A stretch of DNA of 64,000 nt from Microbulbifer celer (GTDB lineage Bacteria; Pseudomonadota; Gammaproteobacteria; Pseudomonadales; Cellvibrionaceae). The notes under the pieces were generated by a model, which saw only the letters and a list, made by a program, of their open reading frames with translations, was not told the DNA's origin and searched no databases. Both the position numbers and the translations under genes were made by a program. Position 1 is the stretch's first letter; every line of letters starts with the position of its first letter. Positions 9,346-17,840 of the stretch are shown one piece after another. The stretch spans positions 3,277,001 through 3,341,000 of the forward strand of contig NZ_CP087715.1 of the NCBI RefSeq assembly GCF_020991125.1, read 5' to 3'.

Positions 9346-9552
9346 ATGGATAAACTACAGGCGTTAGAACGCAAGCTGGACTCACTGATTCAACAGTACC
9401 GGCAGCTGGCTGCAGACAACCGCGCGCTGCGCGAAAAAGAAAGCCAGTGGCAGCAGGAGCGCCAGCGGCTGATAAAAAACAACGAAGCAGCCCGCGACCG
9501 GGTTGAAACCATGATCAGCCGCCTGAAAGGGCTGGCGCAAGATACCAAATGA
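9346..9552 (+). CDS. TIGR02449 family small coiled-coil protein (ZapB-like)
   Basis: A 68-residue, highly charged, almost entirely helical protein with heptad spacing (LERKLDSLIQQYRQL, then REKESQWQQERQRL). It matches the small TIGR02449 family that is encoded immediately before zapA in gammaproteobacteria. The stop overlaps the zapA ATG (ATGA, 9549-9552), so translation is coupled. By position and architecture it probably assists Z-ring assembly, as ZapB does in E. coli, but direct evidence is lacking. Confidence 0.85.
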   Translation: MDKLQALERKLDSLIQQYRQLAADNRALREKESQWQQERQRLIKNNEAARDRVETMISRLKGLAQDTK

Positions 9553-9857
9553 GCGAAAAGCCCAACCAATCCGCCACGGTGAACGTGACCATACTCGATA
9601 AAGAGTACCGGGTCGCCTGCTCGGAAGAAGAGCAGGCGGGGCTGCAGGCGTCCGCCAAGTTGCTCAATGACCGCATGGCGCGCATTCGCAACGGCGGCAC
9701 CGTGATCGGCGCCGAGCGCATTGCGGTGATGGCAGCGCTGAACATTGCCCACGAACTGATTCAGGCCAAAGCGGAGCTGGCGCGCCAGCCGGTGGAAGAC
9801 GATATGCTCGAGCGCCTGCATGAAAAAATTCAGGCGGCGCTGAGCAATGTCGACTAG
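9549..9857 (+). CDS. zapA: Cell division protein ZapA
   Basis: A 102-residue FtsZ-associated protein. The N-terminal globular part contains TVNVTILDKEYRVAC and is followed by the C-terminal coiled coil (AVMAALNIAHELIQAKAEL). ZapA bridges FtsZ protofilaments at midcell. It overlaps the upstream coiled-coil gene by four bases and lies upstream of 6S RNA and ygfA, the arrangement conserved in E. coli. Confidence 0.94.
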   Translation: MSEKPNQSATVNVTILDKEYRVACSEEEQAGLQASAKLLNDRMARIRNGGTVIGAERIAVMAALNIAHELIQAKAELARQPVEDDMLERLHEKIQAALSNVD

Positions 9858-10014
9858 CACATTCCCCAGGGCAACCATCCCTAAGTAACCGTCCCCAAGC
9901 ACCCTCCCGTTCCCGGTGCGATTGCTTGAACGTATCGTCGCTCTTTCCCTTGACTATCGCCAAAAAGCCCATTTATTCGGGAAAGTCCGTTTAGCCAACA
10001 ACGGCCGGAAGTTG

Positions 10015-10020
10015 TATACT
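10015..10020 (+). promoter_or_regulatory. -10 element of the 6S RNA promoter
   Basis: TATACT at 10015-10020 lies about seven bases before the predicted 5' end of 6S RNA. A -35 at the usual distance is weak (ttagcc near 9991). Confidence 0.5.
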
Positions 10021-10026
10021 TTTCTC

Positions 10027-10205
10027 TCGCCCTGAAGTGTTGGCCAGTTGACTATGTCCTGAGCCGATACTTTCACCCTGGAGGCGTCCAGTAGTTGCTG
10101 TTGTGCAAGTCCGCCCTGTAGCGGAAAGCCTGATGCAACGCGGGGGCCACCACCTTGAACCTTACGGTTCAAGGCTATGTCATCAGCCGCATTTCGGGGC
10201 TCCTA
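10027..10205 (+). ncRNA. ssrS: 6S RNA
   Basis: About 180 bases that mimic an open promoter and bind sigma-70 RNA polymerase holoenzyme in stationary phase. The closing stem pairs gccctgaagtg (10029-10039) with catttcggggc (10190-10200). The conserved strings cctgagccgata near the 5' side and caccttgaacc…ggttcaagg near the 3' side match the E. coli 6S sequence. It sits between zapA and ygfA as in E. coli, where ssrS and ygfA are co-transcribed. The exact ends are estimated from the closing stem and the -10 box. Confidence 0.92.
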
Positions 10206-10253
10206 ATTCCTTCCCTTTTTGCTCATGTGCTGCACATGCGCCATTCACACCCC

Positions 10254-10847
10254 ATGCCAGACCAGCCGTTAACCAAGTTCCAGTTGCGCCGACAGATGCG
10301 CACCGCCCGGCGCGCGCTTTCTCCGTATCAGCAGCGACTGGCCAGCCGCCGCCTGTGCGCACGCCTGGCGCTGACCCCGGCACTGAAGCGGGCGCGACAT
10401 ATCGGCATTTACTGGCCTATGGATGGCGAGATAGACCCGCGTTTGCTGCTGAAGCGCTTTCCCCACAAACAGTTTTACCTGCCGGTCCTGCCGCGCCCTT
10501 CACGATCAACCATGTCTTTTCTGCACTGGCACGGCGGCCAACTGCCCTACCGCAACCGGCATGGTATTCCCGAACCACTAGCGGGCCGCAGCCAGCTGTG
10601 CGCGCCGGATCGCCTGGACGTGGTGTTACTGCCATTGGTGGCATTTGATCCATCGGGAGCACGGTTGGGTATGGGGGCGGGCTATTACGACCGCACCTTC
10701 GCCTTCAAGCGCCTGCGGCCGGGTACCGGCCCGCAGCTGATCGGGATCGCGCATCAATTGCAGTGCGTTGCCTCACTGCCCGCGGAGAGCTGGGATATCC
10801 CCCTCAGCCTGGTGGCAACGGATCAACGCCTGTACCAGTGCCGCTGA
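10254..10847 (+). CDS. ygfA: 5-formyltetrahydrofolate cyclo-ligase
   Basis: A 197-residue enzyme that converts 5-formyl-THF to 5,10-methenyl-THF using ATP, in cytoplasmic one-carbon metabolism. The family signature GMGAGYYDRTF is present, as are the N-terminal KFQLRRQMRTARR and GIYWPMDGEID. ATG 10254 (MPDQPL) best fits the family N-terminus; an in-frame ATG at 10236 is an alternative, and an upstream ATG at 10155 lies inside 6S RNA. It is the expected downstream partner of ssrS. Confidence 0.92.
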   Translation: MPDQPLTKFQLRRQMRTARRALSPYQQRLASRRLCARLALTPALKRARHIGIYWPMDGEIDPRLLLKRFPHKQFYLPVLPRPSRSTMSFLHWHGGQLPYRNRHGIPEPLAGRSQLCAPDRLDVVLLPLVAFDPSGARLGMGAGYYDRTFAFKRLRPGTGPQLIGIAHQLQCVASLPAESWDIPLSLVATDQRLYQCR

Positions 10848-10892
10848 CGCCGCCGTTAAATCCACCTCGCGATAACCCAAACCCCAGATACA

Positions 10893-10922
10893 CAAAAGCC
10901 GAACCCGGAGGTTCGGCTTCTG
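10893..10922. terminator. Bidirectional intrinsic terminator
   Basis: The 9-bp stem agccgaacc (10897-10905)/ggttcggct (10910-10918) has a four-base loop. It is preceded by aaaa, which reads as a T-run on the minus strand, and followed by tt on the plus strand. It lies between the convergent ygfA and the small membrane protein gene and serves the minus-strand gene best. Confidence 0.75.
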
Positions 10923-10949
10923 CGGCATTGCTGCAAACGGACTGGAGGG

Positions 10950-11090
10950 TTAACGGGTAACCACTCCCTGCTGGAGCGCGGCCGGGGCTTCATCCTGCTC
11001 CGAGGCGAAAACCTCGGTCAGACCGGCACTGCTCAGCAGAACGCCCGCAACAAAGACAACTACAGCGAGTGTCAATGCATCGGGTTTCAT
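10950..11090 (-). CDS. Small single-pass or exported protein
   Basis: Forty-six residues starting MKPDALTLAVVVFVAGVLLS, one hydrophobic segment ending in a possible signal cleavage region (VFASE), then a short polar tail. ATG 11090 has agga about nine bases upstream; the longer in-frame ATG at 11171 lacks such a site. A terminator follows. Family not recognised; the protein is probably a small envelope protein. Confidence 0.5.
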   Translation of the reverse strand: MKPDALTLAVVVFVAGVLLSSAGLTEVFASEQDEAPAALQQGVVTR

Positions 11091-11506
11091 GGGACCATCC
11101 TGTAAGTTCGGAATTCTTGTTGTTTGATTGTTTTTATCGGCAGTTCGCTCGGGCCCGGTAGAAGATTCCACCCCTCGTACCCTGCCCGCACACCGATTGG
11201 CGGCAGACTGCGCCGCCTGTGGTGACTTCGACAGAAATCACAGCAGAAGTTCCGGAACTCCCGGAAAAATCTTCTCCTGCGAAGGGCAATCTCCAGCACT
11301 TGCGCTGAAATCTGCCAAACTCGTCGAAGTAATTGCGAAAAACGTGCCAGCGATCAAAAGATACTCGATCACTGGACAAATAGTAACCCGTCAAGTTTTG
11401 ATTTTTGAGATAAAGCGCACACTTCTGAAATTTCAAGCTCGCCAGATGGCGAACTGTGAACTACTCATCGCAAAAATGCGCGCCACTCATCAACGTGCCC
11501 ACTTAC
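11091..11506. other. Intergenic region, no gene supported
   Basis: A 416-base AT-richer stretch between ilvA and the small membrane protein gene, both on the minus strand. It contains a 14-base palindrome (tcgccagatggcga, 11439-11452) and an imperfect hairpin around 11349-11373 that could end ilvA transcription. Open frames here lack ribosome sites and recognisable products. Confidence 0.5.
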
Positions 11507-13021
11507 TCAACGTGAGAGGAAAAAGCGATAAGCGGGGTTGTCGCTTTCGTCCCAATAGGGGTATTGCAGCTGGTCCAGCACTGCCTGCAGCGCCGGGCGC
11601 TCCCCTTCTGCCACCTCCATGCCCACCAGCACTCGGCCGTAGGCCGCGCCGTGATTACGGTAGTGGAACAGGGTGATATTCCAGCGCCCCGCCAGCTGCT
11701 CCAGGAATTTGCGTAGCGCCCCCGGGCGCTCGGGAAATTCAAAGCGGTACACCACTTCATCCTCGATCCCCGGTGCACGCCCTCCTACAAGATGGCGGAT
11801 ATGCAGCTTGGCCATCTCGTTGTCGGTCAGGTCGGTGACCTGGTAGCCATCGGACTGCAGTTGCCCCAGCAGCTTCTGGCGATCGGCATCGGTGGTCACC
11901 TGCATACCGACAAAGATGTGCGCCTCGCCGCTGTTGGCGTATCGATAGTTGAACTCGGTGATGGAACGGTCACCCAGGTCGCGGCAGAACTGCAAATAGG
12001 CGCCGGGCTTCTCCGGCATGGTCACCGCCAGCACCGCCTCGCGCTTCTCGCCGATCTCGGTGCGCTCGCTGATATAGCGCAGGCGGTCGAAATTGGTATT
12101 GGCCCCGCTGCAGACGGTGGCCAGCGCCGCGTTCTCACAGCCGGTTTGATCGATGTACTTTTTCAGCCCCGCCAGGCCAACCGCCCCCGCGGGCTCGGCA
12201 ATGGAGCGGGTGTCCTCAAAAATATCCTTGATCGCCGCGCAGATCTCATCAGTGGAGACCGTGATCACGCCATCGACAGTCTCGCGCAAGACGCGGAAGG
12301 TCTCCTCGCCGATCTGCGCCACGGCCACGCCATCGGCAAACAGGCCTACCTGGGGCAGACAGGTGCGGTCGCCGTCGCGCATGGCGACTTTCAGGCAGGC
12401 CGCATCTTCCGGCTCCACCGCGTAGACCTTGATCTCCGGGCGCACATACTTGATATAGGCCGCCATACCCGCAGCCAGACCACCGCCACCGACGGGGATG
12501 AACACCGCGTCCAGGTTGCCGGAGTGCTGGCGCAGCAGCTCCATGGCCACCGTCCCCTGCCCGGCAATCACATCCGGGTCGTCGTAGGGATGCACAAAGG
12601 TCAGCCCGCGCTCTTCCACCAGCTCGCGGGCGTAACCCGCGGCCTCATCGAAGGTATCCCCGTGCAGCACCACTTCCGCGCCGCGCATGCGCACCGCGTT
12701 GACCTTGATCGCCGGGGTGGTGGTGGGCATCACGATGGTCGCGCGAATGCCCAGTTGCTGGGCTCCCAGGGCCAGCCCCTGGGCATGGTTGCCCGCAGAG
12801 GCCGCAATCACCCCCCGGGCGCGCTGCTCCTGGGGCAGCTGCAACAGCTTGTTGTAGGCACCGCGCACCTTGAACGAGAACACCGGTTGCAGGTCTTCAC
12901 GCTTGAGCAAAATGCGGTTGCCAAAGCGATGAGACAGCTGGCGCATGGGGTCCAGCGGGGTTTCGGTGGCGACATCGTAAATACGCGCGTCTAAAATGCG
13001 CTTGATATAGGACTTGGGCAT
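11507..13021 (-). CDS. ilvA: Threonine ammonia-lyase, biosynthetic
   Basis: A 504-residue PLP enzyme that deaminates threonine to 2-oxobutanoate, the first step of isoleucine synthesis. The PLP lysine lies in VFSFKVRGAYN (Lys51), the Gly-rich phosphate loop in PVGGGGLAAG, and two ACT-like regulatory domains occupy the C-terminal 170 residues, as in isoleucine-inhibited IlvA. The length agrees with E. coli IlvA (514). It diverges from rpiA, with 150 bases between. Confidence 0.95.
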   Translation of the reverse strand: MPKSYIKRILDARIYDVATETPLDPMRQLSHRFGNRILLKREDLQPVFSFKVRGAYNKLLQLPQEQRARGVIAASAGNHAQGLALGAQQLGIRATIVMPTTTPAIKVNAVRMRGAEVVLHGDTFDEAAGYARELVEERGLTFVHPYDDPDVIAGQGTVAMELLRQHSGNLDAVFIPVGGGGLAAGMAAYIKYVRPEIKVYAVEPEDAACLKVAMRDGDRTCLPQVGLFADGVAVAQIGEETFRVLRETVDGVITVSTDEICAAIKDIFEDTRSIAEPAGAVGLAGLKKYIDQTGCENAALATVCSGANTNFDRLRYISERTEIGEKREAVLAVTMPEKPGAYLQFCRDLGDRSITEFNYRYANSGEAHIFVGMQVTTDADRQKLLGQLQSDGYQVTDLTDNEMAKLHIRHLVGGRAPGIEDEVVYRFEFPERPGALRKFLEQLAGRWNITLFHYRNHGAAYGRVLVGMEVAEGERPALQAVLDQLQYPYWDESDNPAYRFFLSR

Positions 13022-13171
13022 GACAGAAATCGGCAGCCAGTAAATGAATCAGAGCCCGCCAGTCTAATGGCTGAGCAGCAGCAAAGCCACCAACAAGCCC
13101 AAATTACGAGAAAAAATATTCGATAACGGATATTTTGATAACAAACATTGCATAAGGACGCTTAAAGCATC

Positions 13172-13861
13172 ATGAGCCAAGCTAGCAACCAGGACCAACT
13201 CAAACGCGACGTGGCGCGTGCCGCGCTGGAATACATCACCCCCATGCTGGAGGCGGACACCATCGTCGGTGTCGGCACCGGCTCCACCGCCAACTTTTTC
13301 ATCGACATGCTGGCGGAGAAGAAGGGCCTGTTCGACGGCACCGTGGCCAGCTCCGAGGCCTCTGCCGAGCGCCTGAAGCGCCACGGCATTCCCGTATACG
13401 ACCTCAACGCTGTAGATGGCATCCGCGTCTATGTAGACGGCGCGGACGAGACCAACCCGCTACTGGAGCTGATCAAGGGCGGCGGCGCCGCGCTCACCCG
13501 CGAGAAGATCGTCGCCGCCTGCTCCGACGAATTCGTGTGCATTGCCGACGGCAGCAAGTGGGTAGAAGTATTGGGCAATTTTCCGCTGCCGGTGGAAGTG
13601 ATCCCCATGGCACGCTCCTATGTGGCGCGGGAACTGGTGAAACTGGGGGGTGACCCGGTCTACCGCGACGGCGTGACCACTGACAACGGCAACGTCATCC
13701 TCGATGTACACAATATGCAGATCTCCAAACCCATCGAAATGGAAGAAGCCATCAACAACATTACCGGCGTGGTGACCAACGGCCTGTTCGCCAACCGCCC
13801 CGCGGATATCCTGCTGCTGGGTACCGCCGATGGCGTAAAAACCGTAAAGTCGAAAGTCTGA
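13172..13861 (+). CDS. rpiA: Ribose-5-phosphate isomerase A
   Basis: A 229-residue enzyme of the non-oxidative pentose phosphate pathway that interconverts ribose-5-P and ribulose-5-P. Substrate-binding and catalytic motifs are intact: [27 protein letters not shown] and [11 protein letters not shown]. The start ATG has aagga about 13 bases upstream. Adjacent ilvA/rpiA genes are common in gammaproteobacteria. Confidence 0.95.
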   Translation: MSQASNQDQLKRDVARAALEYITPMLEADTIVGVGTGSTANFFIDMLAEKKGLFDGTVASSEASAERLKRHGIPVYDLNAVDGIRVYVDGADETNPLLELIKGGGAALTREKIVAACSDEFVCIADGSKWVEVLGNFPLPVEVIPMARSYVARELVKLGGDPVYRDGVTTDNGNVILDVHNMQISKPIEMEEAINNITGVVTNGLFANRPADILLLGTADGVKTVKSKV

Positions 13862-13919
13862 AACTGTTCCGGCCCTCGATGGTCCGAACTGACGCCCGCC
13901 GACAACTGATCGAGAAGTG

Positions 13920-14543
13920 ATGCGCTACAACAATAAGAGATTGATCCTGGTGCTGCTCGCCCTGCCCCTGTGGCTGGCGGGCTGTGCCACCACGCCGCCG
14001 AGCAACACCGACGATATCTGTGCGATCTTCAAAGAGAAGGACGGCTGGTATCACGATGCTGCCGATTCAGCGCGCAAGTGGAACACCCCCATCGCCACCA
14101 TGATGGCCACCATGCATCAGGAATCGCGCTTTGTGCACGATGCCAAACCGCCGCGCACCAAGATCCTGTGGATATTTCCCGGCCCGCGTCCGTCCGACGC
14201 CTACGGTTATTCACAGGCGCTGGGTACTACGTGGCGCGGTTACCAGCGCTCCACCGGCAATTACCGCGGCGACCGCGATGACTTCGAAGACGCCATCGAC
14301 TTTATCGGCTGGTATCACAACACCAGCCAGCGCCAGTGCCGTATCCAACCCAACGACACCTACCACCTGTATCTCGCCTACCACGAGGGCCAGGGGGGCT
14401 TTAATCGCCGCACTTTCCGCAACAAGACGTGGCTGAAAAATGTCGCCAAGAAGGTCTCTGCCCGGGCAAATACCTACCAGCGCCAGCTGAACAGCTGCGA
14501 AGCCTCCCTCAAGAAGCGCAAGAAATTCCTCGGTATTTTCTGA
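13920..14543 (+). CDS. SLT-like transglycosylase lipoprotein
   Basis: A 207-residue predicted lipoprotein (lipobox LAGC at about residues 20-23, then TTPPSNTD). The mature part carries a lysozyme-like fold signature with a candidate catalytic Glu in ATMMATMHQESRF and the YGYSQALGTTW segment seen in family-1 lytic transglycosylases. It would cleave peptidoglycan at the outer membrane. ATG 13920 is preferred over the adjacent GTG 13917, with gagaag upstream. The basic C-terminus (KKRKKFLGIF) is notable. Confidence 0.8.
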   Translation: MRYNNKRLILVLLALPLWLAGCATTPPSNTDDICAIFKEKDGWYHDAADSARKWNTPIATMMATMHQESRFVHDAKPPRTKILWIFPGPRPSDAYGYSQALGTTWRGYQRSTGNYRGDRDDFEDAIDFIGWYHNTSQRQCRIQPNDTYHLYLAYHEGQGGFNRRTFRNKTWLKNVAKKVSARANTYQRQLNSCEASLKKRKKFLGIF

Positions 14544-14741
14544 AGGCTTGACCGACAGCGCCACGCAATTCACACAACGGCAAGGCCTTGGCGGTAAATG
14601 CCGCAAGGGCGCCGGGAAAGCAACTACCCTTTGCAGACAGCAGCTTTGCAAGGCTCCGCGCTCACCAAGGCACTGTAGCCCTCACCAGACACTGGGCGTG
14701 CGCGCTGCACAGAAGTGTCATTCTGAAAACAAGAGGTGCTC

Positions 14742-15086
14742 ATGAAGCCGACTGTCATCTACTCCGCCGCGCTGGCACTGCTGCTCGCAGTCAGTGGCGC
14801 CTTTGCCGAAACCGCCATCAGCGACTCACAACTGGAGAAATTCGCCACCGCCTACCGCTCCATTGTGGATCTGAGCCGCGAATACGCACCCAAGATCAAA
14901 GGTGCCGCCGATTCTGCCGCCGCCGAGGCCATCAACGTGGAGGCCCAGTCCAAAATGGTGGCTGCAGTAAAAAGCGCGGGGCTGAGCAAAGAGGAATACC
15001 AGGGGATTGTGACCAAACTGCGCAACGATCCCGAACTACTGAAGCGGGTCAACAGCATCCTGCAAGCGGAAGGCGCTCCTCAGTAA
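14742..15086 (+). CDS. DUF4168 family periplasmic protein
   Basis: A 114-residue protein with a signal peptide (MKPTVIYSAALALLLAVSGAFAE) and a helical body matching DUF4168: ISDSQLEKFATAYRSIVDL, then MVAAVKSAGLSKEEYQGIV. The family is secreted and of unknown function. ATG 14742 is chosen because agagg lies five bases upstream. It stands alone in a plus-strand position facing a small wHTH gene, with a ten-base gap. Confidence 0.8.
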   Translation: MKPTVIYSAALALLLAVSGAFAETAISDSQLEKFATAYRSIVDLSREYAPKIKGAADSAAAEAINVEAQSKMVAAVKSAGLSKEEYQGIVTKLRNDPELLKRVNSILQAEGAPQ

Positions 15087-15096
15087 GCAGCACACC

Positions 15097-15429
15097 TCAC
15101 GCTTCCGGCGCCGGCACCTGCTCCGGCGCCAGCGCTAACGCCTCACAGATTTCCGGCAGGTGCGCCCGCACCCACTCGCCACTGATGGATCCCCAACTTT
15201 CCAGCCGATAGTAGCCGTCGTTGTTACGCACTCCCTCCTGAACAAATACTACCTGGGTCCCGTGCCCGGGCAGGCCTTTGGCGATCACGTCCTGTACCGT
15301 ACGGCGCGGCCAGCCGGTGACCTCTTCCAGTGCGGGATTATTCGGCTTGGGCAACCGCTCAATCAGGTAGGCAATCAACAGACGACGACAGATGGTAGGG
15401 TTGAGTTCACTGTTCGAGCTTTGTGCCAT
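15097..15429 (-). CDS. Winged helix-turn-helix protein
   Basis: A 110-residue protein with a helix-turn-helix in the first half (PTICRRLLIAYLIERL…EEVTGWPRRTVQDVIAKGL) and a wing-like strand region (GVRNNDGYYRLESWG). Similar small proteins are common in Pseudomonas-like genomes and are annotated as winged-helix proteins. The start ATG has gggag six bases upstream. DNA binding is likely; targets are unknown. Confidence 0.75.
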   Translation of the reverse strand: MAQSSNSELNPTICRRLLIAYLIERLPKPNNPALEEVTGWPRRTVQDVIAKGLPGHGTQVVFVQEGVRNNDGYYRLESWGSISGEWVRAHLPEICEALALAPEQVPAPEA

Positions 15430-15522
15430 GGTTACTCCCTGTGGCTGACGATAGAGATAGGAATCGGGTAACGCATTTGTAGCACATAAGTGCCGCGATT
15501 CGGTTGAATCGCGGCGTCGTCG

Positions 15523-17499
15523 TCAGAGACAGCTAGATGGCCCAATATCCACCCACACACTGGCGGTTCCCGACTCGTCGCCGCGACTCCACCACTGGGC
15601 CCGATAGCGCCGCCCTTCGTGATTGACCTCATCACCACCACTATAAGTGGCATCCGCGCTCCACGGCACCTCCGCCTCACTGACCAGCGTCCATTGGGCC
15701 GCGGTGAAACTGGGCTCATTGCCCTGAGTCCAGTGATTAGCCTGCCACACCAACTGGCTGTGGCTCACCTGATCACCCGCGGTATAGATCGCGCCAATGT
15801 CCCAGGCCGGGTAATTAATGGCTTCGGGATCGGCAATGTCACAGCCACCACCCGCCGCATCCTCGACCGTCACTGCCACTTCGGCATGTGTAGTATCGGT
15901 ACCATCGCTAACTGCCACCGCTACCGTGAAGGCGGTGTCTCCGTCCACCTGAGGCGCTATCAGGCTGGCGGTAGATCCACTGCCCTCTACGAGGGTCATG
16001 CCCGGCGCCTGCCACTGGAATGTCAGCGTATCGCCGTCGGGATCACTGGCGTTTGCAGCCAACTCGAAGCTCTCACCCTCACTTACAACGGTACCTGTGG
16101 GAACTGAAACCAGCGGCGCCCGGTTTGTGCCCCCTGTATTCCCCAACAATAGTTCGGCCGCTGCGCGCAGGTCAGGATGGGTACCGATAGTAGTGTCGTC
16201 CCCATTTTGCATTGGGTAACCAGTCAAGTTCACCAGCTCCCGCATATCACCGGTATCCAGTGCGCCCAGGCCTGCGGCGCTGGCGATCCCCTGCAGGCTG
16301 GCTACCGCGCCGGCAACGATCGGATTGGCGGAGGAAGTCCCGCTGAAGGTGGCCGTATATTTTGCATTGGTTTCGTTGTACAACCCGCCGTATCCGGTAG
16401 TGGTAACATTCCATCCCCAGGAGAAAGTACCCACTCGTTTACCGTAGTTACTGAAGCTGGCACGCAGGCCGGTAGCAGGATCTGCCGCACCGACGAGCAA
16501 ACTACCGGAGTCTCGCTGGTTGGGGTCAAAGCGACCATTGAAGTAACTGTGATCCAAGTTGATGTTGCCGTTACCGGCCGCTGCTACCACATGCACCCCA
16601 AGCTCCTGGGTGATGTAACGCACTGCATCGTATGGGCCATCGTAATAATCCAGCGGCATATAACAGCTACTGCCACAGCCAATATGCTGGTCGAGGCTAT
16701 TGTGCAGGTAGTGAATACCCACTTGCATCACACTGCCCGGGGGGAGCTGTTCCGCGGCCTGGATCATCCGGTCCACACCGTATTTGGCGTAACCCAATCG
16801 CGCACCGTGGGCGATACCCGTCGTCCCAAATCCATTATCTAGCGATGCAATGATGCCGGCGCTGGCAGTGTCATGACCATCAATCACGTAATCCCCCACC
16901 ACCATAAACGGCTGCGGCAAATCCACGTGGTTATTGTTGAAGGCACCTATCTCGGTAGTGACCACATCCACACCACTGCCATCGCCGCCCGGCAACGTCC
17001 ATGCATGGTGTGCATCCACTCCGCCGAGTACATAGCTGTCTTCTGGGTTGCCCTCCCGGCTGTACAGATAACCCTGTCGGTGGGTGAAATCGGGCACCGC
17101 TGCCGGTTCGGCAATGGCGGCCGGCTCGGGCGCGGGTTCGAAGTACACTTTTTCCACGTCGGCATTGCCTGCGAGCGTGGAAACCAGATTGTCGATCTGC
17201 GCCTGATCGGCACCCGCAGGGACCGGCATCTCGAAATACCGATCGAGGCGAAAGCGACGATAGGCGCTACCGCGGTCGATCCCGCGGGATGTCAGTGAGG
17301 CGCGGCGGGCACCCAATGGGAAGCGGGCTTTGAACTTGCCCTTGCCGCGCAGCTCGCCGGCCCGCTGGGCATAGCTCAACTCGACATATGGATGTGCCAC
17401 TTCCTTGAAACGCACCACCAGTTGCCCATCGGCTGCCCATGCGCCAGCAGAAAACAACCCCACAGACAGCGCTGTCATTTTTAAGTATTCTTTTCTCAC
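15523..17499 (-). CDS. Secreted subtilisin-like (S8) protein with two chitin-binding type-3 modules
   Basis: A 658-residue secreted protein: signal peptide 1-22, a propeptide-like region to about 140, an S8-like domain (about 150-455), an Ig/PKD-like domain (about 457-555), and two tandem CBM5/12 modules (about 565-658) with W, Y and W residues in the NxYxxGDxVxHxGxxYxAxWW pattern. The active-site His is in DGHDTASAG (H209), the oxyanion Asn in AAAGN (N310), and the Ser in SGTSSANP (S389). The position of the catalytic Asp reads VTTEIGAF, with no Asp. It starts at GTG with aggaa seven bases upstream. It probably acts on chitin-associated protein. Confidence 0.82.
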   Translation of the reverse strand: MRKEYLKMTALSVGLFSAGAWAADGQLVVRFKEVAHPYVELSYAQRAGELRGKGKFKARFPLGARRASLTSRGIDRGSAYRRFRLDRYFEMPVPAGADQAQIDNLVSTLAGNADVEKVYFEPAPEPAAIAEPAAVPDFTHRQGYLYSREGNPEDSYVLGGVDAHHAWTLPGGDGSGVDVVTTEIGAFNNNHVDLPQPFMVVGDYVIDGHDTASAGIIASLDNGFGTTGIAHGARLGYAKYGVDRMIQAAEQLPPGSVMQVGIHYLHNSLDQHIGCGSSCYMPLDYYDGPYDAVRYITQELGVHVVAAAGNGNINLDHSYFNGRFDPNQRDSGSLLVGAADPATGLRASFSNYGKRVGTFSWGWNVTTTGYGGLYNETNAKYTATFSGTSSANPIVAGAVASLQGIASAAGLGALDTGDMRELVNLTGYPMQNGDDTTIGTHPDLRAAAELLLGNTGGTNRAPLVSVPTGTVVSEGESFELAANASDPDGDTLTFQWQAPGMTLVEGSGSTASLIAPQVDGDTAFTVAVAVSDGTDTTHAEVAVTVEDAAGGGCDIADPEAINYPAWDIGAIYTAGDQVSHSQLVWQANHWTQGNEPSFTAAQWTLVSEAEVPWSADATYSGGDEVNHEGRRYRAQWWSRGDESGTASVWVDIGPSSCL

Positions 17500-17840
17500 G
17501 ATTTATTCCTTTTATAGAGATTTTTTTTCATCAGGTGTGGGGGAAAAACACCCTTAAGGAGGGTAATTCAGGTTTATGCTGGAAGCTGGACCAAACAGTC
17601 AGTCTGTGAGTGCAGACACATGAGTAATGTGAATACACCAGCAAAGAGACCCCGTTGATGTTCGATACATTACAAAGCGGGAAGCCAATTCACTGAACCG
17701 GTTTCCCCATAGCTGCGCCCTCCCTTCGTGCTGTGCGAGCGTCTCCACCGGGGGGGCGTGTCGGGACCATGTGAGGACACGGGACTTTTTATGCACCTTT
17801 TTGCATAATTCGGTCAGCAGATCACCCGGGAAGCCAGACA
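17500..17840. other. Divergent intergenic region
   Basis: A 341-base stretch between the S8 gene and the AraC regulator, with an A/T-run (gattttttttca) and an inverted repeat around cccttaagg near 17550-17560. It should contain promoters for both genes. No additional gene is supported. Confidence 0.4.

Noticed and set aside
11792-12994. 400-residue plus-strand open frame opposite ilvA
   Set aside because: Antisense shadow of ilvA.
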